From contig NC_044302.2 of assembly GCF_004027225.2 (NCBI RefSeq), positions 76,075,253 to 76,139,252 on the forward strand: DNA of 64,000 bases, given 5' to 3'. This DNA is from Strigops habroptila (Eukaryota > Chordata > Aves > Psittaciformes > Psittacidae). Below are positions 21,201 through 33,200 of this stretch, one piece after another; the stretch's first letter is position 1; every line of letters starts with the position of its first letter. The notes beneath the pieces were generated by a model. That model searched no databases, was not told where the DNA came from, and saw nothing but the letters and a program-made list of their open reading frames with translations. The position numbers were made by a program, and so were the translations under genes.

Positions 21201-24200
21201 GGTTAAAAATTCAAGATAGCAATAAGAGGGTTCAATTATGTTATGTGATTGAAGGGCTGCCAAAATTTTATGTCCATTTCCACAATTCTAGTTAATTTTT
21301 AAGCTAATTCTAGTTAATTTTGAAGTCTGCTGATAGGAGAAAAACTCAAGGACTACAGATGTACAATCCTACGAATCTGTACAAGTGTACAATTCCTAAG
21401 AATCCTAAAACAGAGATGCTTTAACACTTAGGAGACTACTATCCATTTAAAATTCAAGAAAACCAACCCAATAATTGAAAAATTAAAGACATTTAAAAAG
21501 TAAGAGCTAATGGACTCATCTAAGCCAGTGTGATCTTCGTGAAAAAAGTAAAGAACAACATCAGACCCTGGATTTAAGAAGCGAACAATACAAAATATGT
21601 ATATACAACATGTTAATATCTTAAGTTTCCACTATTAGTATGGACAACATTATTAGCAACCATGATTCCTATGCTGCTGTACAGTCTACATATATCATTT
21701 ACTTCTCTATGTTAGTTGCTGCAAGAAGAATTTTGTTCAGAAATGGACCCAAAAATTCAGTGTGAATATTTTTAAAAACAGGGGAACTAATGAGTTATGA
21801 AATTGTATTACTACCTCATCTTTCCTGCCAATAGAGATTTCATAAGTACGTAGCAACTCCTTCAGGTTTGCCATCTCATTGCTCAATTGTCTCACATGCG
21901 AAGCATGCTTCTCTTTTTCTTGTCTCATTTGAAGCTTGTGGTGTTCAATCAAACTAAGCTTCCATTTTCTCAGTTCAGTCAGAACATTTGTCTGAAAAGT
22001 TAAAGGAATGACAGTAGCACAATTAACAAAATTATTCCTTCCTCCCTAATCTTTTAACCTTAAAACACTTAGCAATTAGGAGACATGAATATTTACAGTG
22101 ATGCCTTCATTACACAGGCTGTTTATAAACATTACCAGACACAGTGACCTATTGAATATAACTGAACATCTCTAATAGAGAAAGTTATTCCAAAGTTCTT
22201 GAAAGAATATATTCTAGTGCTTATAAGCAATACACAACAATCAAAGAAAACCATTTCCCAGTGCAATCACACTGCAACTTTTCCTGCAGTCTCACTTGTT
22301 TTACAACACATTAACATCTGCATATGATTTTTAAGAAATAAATACCTTAAGATTTCCACTCCAGAGATCAAGTATATTTTCTATTTGAGTTACTTTTTCG
22401 TCGGGTAAAGTTAATTCAGTCACTAAGGTCTCGTTGATTTCTCTTGGACTGTGCGCAGACCCTTGTGAAGAAATCTCTTCTGAAAGAACAGGGTGAATTT
22501 GTTCCATATTGGCCTCAGAAGGCTTCTCCACTGATATTAAGACTAAAAATGAAAGAGAGAATAAGGATTGATACTCTGGAAAGGCTGAACTGTCTTCATT
22601 CTGAATGCAAGTCAGAAGCCAGGCATTAAGAAAAACAAAACAAACAAACCCCAAAATATTTATACTATCAGATACCTCTTTGCCCATGTAAAATAAACAA
22701 CCCAATTCAAATATATGCTGCCAAGATACAAGTATATTAAAATCAACAGTCCCATCATAACCTCAAGTCAAATCAAAATTACCACTCCCCTACAGAACAG
22801 AATCTTCTAATGTGATTCCATTTTAAAGAGGATAATCACAGTAAGTACCAAAAAATCAGCATTGCCAGAAATAAAAAGCATCTCTCTCAGGAAAGACTTC
22901 TTGTCGATTGACATCCTGGGTCAAAAACCTGAAAACTTTAGCCATTTTCCTTAATGAGACTGTAAACATCTGAGACCAGCCGCCTGCCTTTGTGGATTCA
23001 CAATGCAACCTGTGGGTATATTTCAATCTTGGTATGTACCTGCATCCATTTTCCTTACAGCCTTCAATTTGCTCATATAATTAGATTTGCAACTCTGTGA
23101 GAAAGGAAATATCTACTATGAATTTATATAATGCCTTACACAATAAGGCCTCACTTTCAGGTGCAATAAAAATTAATCCATGTCCAAAAGCAAATCGGCA
23201 TGTATTTGAGTTCCAACTGATGGGGGAAAAAAATGAATTAATAGAGACGTTAATATTTAAGTAAATGGAGGAAATTAAATATTGTTTCGTATTTAGATAT
23301 TCGTTGCAGAAAATCTATTAATTTGACAGTTGAATGAAAAAAAATTGGAATGGAAAGGGATTACCACATTCCTGGTATCAATAAAAATCAGGACAGCTTC
23401 AAAAGAATACTTTTCTGCTTTCATAAGTGGAGAGAGGAAACCTCCAACATGTTAGTCTTCACTTCTGAAAACAAATATTGTCTGTACAGCTGTTTCATAG
23501 TGGATGGGTACTATTTTTTGGTACAAGCATGAAGACTTAACTGTTTGTCACAAAGCAGTATTTTCTAATTTATTCAAGGCTGAGCTTGATGGTTGACACC
23601 CTCCAAAGGAAGTGAGAAGAGCTGCCTGACTAATTCTCCCTCCCCCCATGAAGTAGGTTGAATTGAAACTATTACACTCATGCTCCAAAACAAGAAGAAA
23701 ATACAGAAGAGCTGTGATGCAGAGACAGTTACAACTGCTTTTTTGTGTTTCTTCCAAGGTCACATAGACTTGAGCTAAAGAAGTCCCACCTAACACTATT
23801 TCCATTGACTAAATTCCCTACCACATTACCTCAGCAGAAGACCATAAAAAGATTATTCCAAAGCACACTGATATATTATGATCAGGGTCTACATTTGCTA
23901 TTGTTTCTCCTGCAAATGAGAGAAACATTGCTTAGCTAATGGCAGAAATTGTGTATTTTTTGCTAGTAAAGATCTCCAAAAAATATTATATGCTGGACAG
24001 ATGACCCAGGCTACTTGAAATACATCTAATTTCAGTGATAAGGAATCTGGCTGTCCTTTCATAATATAAAGCATTTGGCAGTGTTACTGCTGCCAAACAT
24101 TCCCAGTTCTGTCCTTCACCACTTGTTCCTGCATGTCACTGTGTTCTTCCTTCAATTGTGATGTTGCTGTAAAATGCATGAAGGTATGGTATTATTTTTA

Positions 24201-27200
24201 AACTTTTAATATTAGCTTGGATTACAAAGATATCCAACTTACAGAACATGGTTTGCAAGACATTCACAAAGTAAAAACCAGAACAAAATGTAACCAATAA
24301 AACCAGGATATAGACAACTGCCACAGTCCGAGATCATATTATTATAAACACACCACTCCCTTTCCCTTAATCCTCCCCTAAATACAGGTTATGCTAACCC
24401 AGCGTCTATTTTTCTCATTTACGACAGGATGTATCCTTCACTGAATCCACTGAGTGTACCTGTTACATATTTATATCATCATCTTACGTTACTTTATCTT
24501 GGCCTTCCAGTATTGCCATAATTTTCTAGTTGTATACATATTAACTTCATTCTTATTCCTAATGCTCTCCTTCTGTCACCTCTATTCCTTCCACTGCATT
24601 ACACGATGACATTCAGTTACAGTTCCCTAAGGCATTAAGGACATGGAACCATTTGGGTATGATCAAGCATAAAGATATACATCATTAAATAATGCCCACA
24701 TGCATTGACTCTGACAAATCTCTAGACAGTATTTATCATAGAGGTAATGAAATTACCTGTTTTTTCCATGTGTCTGTTATCCCAATACTACTGTTGGGGG
24801 CATTTGTTTGTTTGGTTGGTTTTTCTAGAGGAATTTTTGTTCCTCTAGTATTTAACATTTTCTGCTTATATTAAGTAAATAAGGTCTGACACTGTTCTCA
24901 CACATGATCTGCTATCAGTGGCCCAAGGTGAGGGCAACAATTTGCTAAAATGTATAATTAAAAAAAAAAAAAAAAAAAAATCCTCTCATAAATGTAATGG
25001 ATCACTACTGAGGACTGGTAGCCTGAAGAAAAGAAATCTTCCCACTGTTTGAGTCATCATTACACATCTTTGCTGTAAATAATTCACTCTTCCAGACTTA
25101 GTAATTTTCAAATTTAATCAACTAAACTGGTAACAGGAACAGGAAATTAAGTTTTATGTTTCAAAGTTTAAAAGTATTTGGACACTGAAGTGAATAGTAC
25201 ATCATGTTTTATTCCAATTATTTTTCTTTCTTGACTGGAAGCTTTTAGTGAAGACACTACGCATCATTCAATTTACTGCAACAAGTAGAGATTACCAGTA
25301 ATTGGACTTCTACCATCGTAGTGGAAACATTCACTTCAGTTTCAAACACCTGAGAAGAAAGCCAAATGCCAGACCAAAGCACATTCCACAAACAGAGCTT
25401 CATTTTGGAAGGCACGATGTGACATTAGAAACTGTTGGTCTTCATACCAACATCATGTAGAAAAGGGGAAAAAACACTGCAAGCTTGAGAAATTCTGCAA
25501 AAGAGCAAACTTTCAGATAAAATCCCTATACACAGCATGAACAGGCATTTTGTGTTAAAAGTTATAGAACATTACTGCAATAATTTATAATTTTGCTAAC
25601 ACAGCAACAGCATGAGAGAGTTGGGGCTGTTCAGCCTGGAGAAGAGAAGGCTGCATGGAGACCTCATAGCAGCCTTCCAGTATCGGAAGGGGGCCTATAA
25701 GGGTGCTGGGGAGGGACTCTTCCTTAGCGACTGTAGTGGTAGGACAAGGGGTAATGGGTTCAAACTTAAACAGGGGAAGTTTAGATTAGATTAGATATAA
25801 GGAAGAAGTTCTTTACAGTGAGGGTGGTGAAGCACTGGAATGGGTTGCCCAGGGAGGTTGTGGATGCTCCATCTCCGGTGGTGGTGTTCAAGGCCAGGTT
25901 GGACAGAGCCTTGGACCACATGGTTTAGGGCAAGGTGTCCCTGCCCATGGCAGGGGGGTTGGAACTAGATGATCTTAAGGTCCTTTAACCCTTACTATTC
26001 TATGATTCTATGATTAGAGTCAGACAGGGAAAGAAAAAATGTCAGAGCCTCATTCTAGTATGACCATGTAGCAATGCGAAAGGAATGGAGCTAAACAAAT
26101 AAAAATCCAACTCTGTCATTCAGAAACAACCTGCTAATCTATCTTAATGGATCAGTATCAGAGGTATAGTACTGGATTTTAACTACTACTTCACTCTTCA
26201 TCCAAAGTCTTGTTATTAGTATCACAAACAAAACCAAAACCCAAACCCAAACAAATCTATTAGCCATTAACACTGGCAAACACCACTGAAATACACAATT
26301 GCTCTCAATCAGTACTACATGTTACATAGAAGGGTTGAACAGAACAGATTTTAGTCAGATACTTTTTTAAAAGTTGAAATTACTTCCTTTTTACAAGCAG
26401 ATTGTTTCAAGCTCTGTCTAAGGAGATATAAGACATGTCTTTCCTAGACTGACACACCGCAGTGACATTTTAAACAGCAAACCTATGTTTTGATAAAGCA
26501 GCAAAACACCAGAAATTTATAGTGTATAGCTACCAGAGGCATGATGGGGCCACGCAAATATTCTTTTTGCCTCAGTCTCCGAGAAGATCAAGAGCACCTT
26601 CTTTACTGTTTTTAACCATTTTTTCAAATTTTGAAAATAAAAGAGAAACCATATTTTGCAAGGCGCTGCCCTTTGCAAAGACAATAAACATCTGAGTGTC
26701 CATAACTGAGAGGAATATGTGGTTCCTTGTAATGAGCAATACCTAAAAATTCAATGTAAAATTTTGATCACCATCAAGTATAAGAGCATTTCATTCCCTT
26801 ATCTCTAAACAATTAAGTACAGCTTGCAAATTACTATTCTTATCTGGTAATACCATGTATATTAAGCGAGAACTCTATTCAGTATTTCAAGAGAAACAAT
26901 CAATACAATGGAAATTCATCCTCTCAGTTCTGCTGCACACCTTTAGGCAGTAAAAAGGAACAGATTTCATGAGCTACATGTTTGGCCCCAGCAAAAAAAA
27001 CCTGCCAAAGCAACGAAAAGTAAGAGCACAACTCCTCTCACAGCATTAAAGAGAGACAGAAGACAGTGCTGGCTAAGACAGCTGTTCAGACAAATATCAT
27101 AAAAAAAAGAGAATATACAGTCATCTACGAAAAAAAACCCTGCAGAAGTCTAGTGTTTTGATTCTGATCTTGTCATGAACAGCAGCATCACACATCACAA

Positions 27201-30200
27201 ATATTCCCTTGCAAAACAATGTTCCACTCAAAATGGGAGACAAAACTCTAATCAGATAGAGCACTGGGGAAAAGACCCAAACTAGAATTTGCTTCGTAAT
27301 ATAATTCCACATTGCTGTGTTTGGAATTTTCTTCTCCCCATGTAAGAACAACTTCTCAGGCTGAGAAATGCCTCCAGCAGCTGACCTGATCTGCAATTTT
27401 TGTGTTTTGCAAGTGTATTTGAATCCTGACAATCTGCTAGTGTGAGTGATCAACAGCTTACTGTAAAGGAAGAAGATTCAGAGGAGATGAGCACTGTGTT
27501 AATGAAGGTAGGGGAAGAATACAGGAAGTCTTGACAGCTCTACTGAACTTCTCTCAACACAAGGAGGGGCAGAAGGTGGCCTCTGTTCTTCATAAAAGGC
27601 TGTACCAGTGGAGTGGATCAACTGGGTGTGTAAGTGGCCTTAGTTAATCTAAAAGTGCAAATTCATTCCTGTGCTAGCCAAAGGAGTCTGCAGGAAGTGC
27701 TGGCTCAATCCAGCACAGTATAAAAACTGAGCAAGCAGCAAAATGAATCTTCAGCAGAGCAACAAGCTTGAGCTGACTCAAACCTACACAGTCCTTCCCA
27801 GCAACTGGGGACATCCCATGTCTTGATGATTAGTGTACAAAGACCGTAAGAGGGATCTAACTGTATATTATGATTACTCTATCATGCTGTGACTATTCAT
27901 TCAAGTCCTGCTCAGATTTTGGCTAACATATGCTAAGGTCTGGTGTATCCTGGAAGTAGTGTCATTAGGTCAAGGCAATAGCAGCATGTAAGCAGGACAT
28001 GAACGACAAAAAGGCTAAAGTTCATTACACAGCTGTTATCACCTGCAGCTTGCTGCCTCCTGCTGCCACAACACCTTGCACAACCCTGTCTGGCAGTTCC
28101 TTCAGAATCCACTATCTTCTAGAAATAGTACAGACCAAGCTTCCAAGCTTGGAAGACATAAATACATCAGTTTACCCAAAATGCTTTTGAACCGTATCCA
28201 ACAGCAGCCAGACTGCTGAGGCTTTTGTGCTTCCTGCACTGTTTTGTGATCCTGCACTGTGATGGAGAAGGAAGGATGAGCACTCTCTCTGCCAGTCAGA
28301 CGGGTGTTCATAGAGGTGTGAGCTACGGTTGCAAGTTATGAATTGGAGAACTTGCGAGTTAAAAACCTCACAAACTGAAGGATAAGTGAATTCACATTAG
28401 ACTAGTCTGTACAAAGGGGATTGACCTTGTTTGATGTGTTTTCTTTCCTACTGAGCTTAGAAAAGAAAGTTTAATTTACAGAGTATGCTGACCTGAAAAT
28501 TTGAGAGATCCAACGGACCCTGATATGTGCTTGCACTGTGATTTCAATACATTGCTCTATCACTCTGCTAAACCAAGATCCCATGTAACAGCAAATATCT
28601 TCAGATGAGTAAACTGGTACTGGAAGACTAAACCCTCTTCATGTGCAAGATCTAAAGGAACCTTGTCAGAGTACTGGACTCTTGACAGTAGCCATGGAAT
28701 GTTCGTTGGCTGTGGAAATCACAGAAAGTTTAAATGTTACCTTCAGCTGAATCTATCTGCAATTTTTGGTACCTTGACCTTATATAACACGAGGATGTTT
28801 TATTCCCCCAATCAAAACATTTTGTATCATAATTTTTTAAACACCAAGCAACTGCTCTCATTCTAGGAGTTGCAGGAATAGCTATTACTATAGTGGAATT
28901 TTCTATACAATGTTTGAATGTTCAAGAGTAATTGCCATAGTACAAAATACCAGCAGCTTCTATTGATCTGATTTCTTATGCATCTTGGTACAATTCCCAC
29001 ACATGATAACTACATTGGATCAGTTAATAAAATTAAATTTGAAAAAAGCAAAATGTAAGGGCTGCACTTTAAACTTTTCTGTTGGCATAAGTTTTTCTAA
29101 CATCATTCACATTCTAATGCCTGATTTACTTCCAATACAGAATATTCTCTCTCTCCAAACCTCCATTCTCATGCTTTAAATGAACTCAAAATCATCCCTC
29201 CTACCTTTCCTAGGCAGTCTGATATTCAGAAGAAGAACCACACTAATTCTGCATGGGGAGAAGTTGCAAATATGATGTCCTTAAGGACTAAGATTTTCAA
29301 TTTATTCATAAAAATGATAGAACATTTCTTCCTTTGGCATACTAGGAAGAAAGGTACTAGCTTGGGTGTCTGAACATACCTAAACTCACTGCACAGACTC
29401 ATTGTGGAAAGATACAGAGCATTACCAATTACTAACTTTCTCATTTTAATCGCATTACCAATTACTAACTTTCTCATTTTAATCACATTCCTTACTTTAA
29501 GAACCTGTTGCTAGATAATTTTTTATTATAGTGTATTAACGTGAGTTAACTAAATGGTAATTGACAGCTTACCAAGATTGCTTTATATTCTAGTGAAAAT
29601 GACATGCAATTTAAGAAGATAGATTGGTTTTCATTCATAGTTCTTTTGCTAATATGAAATGAACAACTTTCAGTGTCTGCACTGCCCCTTGAAATCAAAC
29701 TAGTCAATTCCTGCTAGCAGAGAGTTATTTAGCTCTGATCAGTGTGGCCAAGAGCTCTTGCACACATTAGCCATGAACAACATGTACTCCAAGATGACAA
29801 TTAGTGCTATACTTACACAGCACTTCAAGGCTGCTTCATCTCTAATAATAAAATTATCTACACATTTTATATTCCATAGTCATTTCAATAGTAGAGATAA
29901 AGCTATTCTGATGGGTCATGAAAAAGTAGTGAAGAGAAAATCATAGGTAAATGAAAAAGCATAACAAAGAATAGAAGTTAGTTTAAAGTCAGTTCTTCCT
30001 GATTAAGCTAAACTCCCTAGTAAAGAAATAATGCAGGTATGATTGTTTACTATTTCTTCTGAAGCAAAATTAACAGAGCTTCCTTAATCTAAATGCTAGT
30101 GAAAAGCAAACAACATATAACCATAAACACCACTGTTACTAATGCATCCCAAAACCCTAAGTTTATACAGACCAAGTAATAAAGTAAAACTGGAATAGAG

Positions 30201-33200
30201 TGACTGAACTAAAAGAGCGAGAATGATTCTTATTAGTGACATGATTAGTCATGACACAAAACCTTTTCAAGGTAACTCTCACTTCCAAATAATTGTACTC
30301 TAAATACTCATTTATCTATCATGGCAGCCAGGTAGGCGCAAAAACAGTTTGATGAAGTATACTGCACATAAGGGCACCTCTTTTTGCATTATTACTCCAA
30401 AACTTTAAGTGTCTGCATCACAAAATATATGGAACTGTCATCTGAACAATACTATCATCTGAAAGTGATGTCAGAGACCTCTTCAGTGAACATGCTTTCC
30501 TAAATCTACTCTTGTGCAAAATGCACATGTACTATATATGAGCTCCATATGTTTTTCAAACAGAAGCTATTAGAAAACTTAAGCCAAAAAAGTTCTATCA
30601 TTGTTCTTGTAAGCTCAACACATAGCTTTGCAAATACTACCTGGAGTCTTACGGCGAACGGCATCATCTGCTGCACCTGAAGATCTGCCACCCGCTCTCA
30701 GCTCTGAAGCAGGTTCTGACCTCTTAGAGAAACACTGGTCAAACTTCGGAGTCACTACCGCATAACGAAGCAGCTCTTCGTATTCATCCTGTCCCAAGGT
30801 GATGACAAATAATTACAAAGCTACAATGACTTTTCTAAAAACTAGGTATATGTAGGAATATACAGGAGTGTATATATATATACACACACACGTAGGAGTG
30901 GAAATGGTTTTCAATAATTTTGGGGAGCTTTTTAAATTATTATCATCATGGCTAAAAGTAAGAGGATTTCCCTTAAAGTAGTAAGAGCAAGCTGTTTTCC
31001 TACCATGATGATAATAATAATTTACCTTTCTCCTGTTTCATGTTCACTCCAATTACAGCTAGATGTACTGGAACAGTTACAAAGAAATACTTTGCTAGAT
31101 GCCAGAACTGGATACTATAACAGGCATCTTAAACAAAAACATGAACTGGGGGTGGGGGGGGAAGTTCCACATCATGTAACCTATTAATCACCTGATATTA
31201 TTTCTAAGCATTAGTACTACTGCAAAGAAAAATACATATTTTCATAGGCATGACAAAGATGCTACAGAACACGGTCACATTTCATATTCCGGAACATTAC
31301 AATTTCTTTGTTGTGAGTTCTAAAACCAATCATCAAAAGACATTTGAGTATCCAGTATTTTCTTTAGATTGGACATAATTATTCTCACCTCGTATTATGA
31401 ATTTTTAAAATTATATAGGTGTATGGAACATATATATGTAAGTCACAGAAAAGCCTTCCTGTTAAAAAGTTATAAACCAATCTAACTGGTGTGTGGCATT
31501 ATACTATGTACTGAAGTAAGCCAATTAACATTTTCTAAAAATCTCTTAATTAAACAGACTTTCAGAATGAAAGTATTTATAGTTCAGTGCAAAACTGTAC
31601 AAGCTGTATTATAGCTTAGACATACAAACCAGTAAGTAATTTAAAAAGTTCCAGTTGCAGTTAAATGCTGAAACCAATCAAAGCCACTAATTAACATTTG
31701 AGAAAAAAGGCCAGTTGGAAAGTACTAAACCAGGGCATTAATAATCATTCTTTCGTTACTTAATTCTATCTTTCTAATTCTGTTTAGTATCCTAATGAGG
31801 TCCCACCTCAGAAACCAATTGTGAACCAAGAAATTGTTTTTCTATTTAAGCTGGGGAAACTTAGAGTGGAAACAATCGGTTAAAAGTACCAATAAGCAGT
31901 AATATGTTTCTGAAGCTACCTGATGAAAAGGGTAACATCTTAAAACCTTCAGTGTGACCCTTGGGTTTCAACTAACTACAGAATTTAAGAAACTAGATTT
32001 TGTTCATTTTAGCTGAATTCCAGTTTTCTTTCGAATTTTGATTTCCCATCTTCTAACCTATCATGTTACAATGAAAAGGATAAATAAATGTATATGAAGC
32101 TATATAATTGCAAACAAATACATAGTATATATTTTTGATAGGCAAAAGGAAGTATCATGTTCCATGTAAAAAGGTATAGTTAGTTGTAAATCAACAAGTT
32201 ATCAATTTCTCCATAACATACCTTTCTAAAGAAATACAGTTTAGATTTTATCATATGTCTCAAAAAAATCCCCCAAATAAATCCTATAGACTGCAATAAG
32301 AATACGTAAGACAGAAATGGAAACAGTAGTGAGTGATTAAGTGTATCATTTTAGTCTTAAATATTCTTTAACAACAACGCTGCAATTGGAATACAAGATT
32401 GACCAATATATTTCAAAAAAACCTAAAAAATTTCAAAAAAACCTAACAAAACAAAATTAACAATATATCTTTGGCTTACTTACTATTTTTGTTCTGCTTA
32501 AAACAAAACTTTAAAGTCAACCACAAAAATCCTGTTAAGAGCATAAAACTACAGGAATATACTTCAAAGCTTGAAGGTCAGAGTTTTGATCATTTAATGC
32601 ACACTACCTTGGTTTTGCAGAAGTAAATAAATCAGTGTTGCAATGAGCAAAGGGCACAAGAGCATTTTAGAGGTTTCTTTTTTTTTTTTCCTTCATAAAG
32701 TATTGTAAAAACCTACAGATGCTGCTTAGAACTGTCCTTAGGATTGCAGCCAAATTCACTAGAGCAACATGAAAAGAATGGATTGAATGGACAAAGTTAC
32801 GCAAAACTCAATTATAAGTAAATGGAAATTCTCTAAGAGCCAGTGGATTCATTTTATAAGGAAAAGTTAATAACCTGGCCTCTATTTAAAAGCACCCAAA
32901 CAAAACAAAACGAAAAAGCCCATTCAAAATTCTGAAAAGCAATAGAGTACTTCCCTGTAGACATTCATATTGCCCAGCTCTGACCCCAGCATTCTTCTTT
33001 TCCAACAGTAACAGACTTCTGCAAGGAGAAGGAAAGGACTTTGGGCTTGTCTGGATTGGAGAAAAGGAGGCTGAGGGGCAATCTCGTTGCTCTCTACAGC
33101 TTCCTGAGGAGGGCAAGCGGAGAGGGAGAAGCTGATCTCTCCTTCCTGGGATCCAGTGACAGGATGCATAGGAATGGTTAAAAGCTGCACCCAGGGTGGG

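Larger units (their letters stand above)
22543..30640 (-). other. POC5: POC5 intron 2 (about 8.1 kb)
   Basis: The longest coding-region intron. It contains a CR1 copy (25,610-26,015, described separately), an A run at about 24,960-24,980 and an exact 33-bp tandem duplication at 29,419-29,484. I could not find a convincing extra POC5 exon, although the protein is shorter here than in mammals. Confidence 0.6.

Noticed and set aside
25612..25794. 60-codon frame starting [14 protein letters not shown]
   Set aside because: It lies inside the CR1 3' region; the encoded text is CR1-derived.
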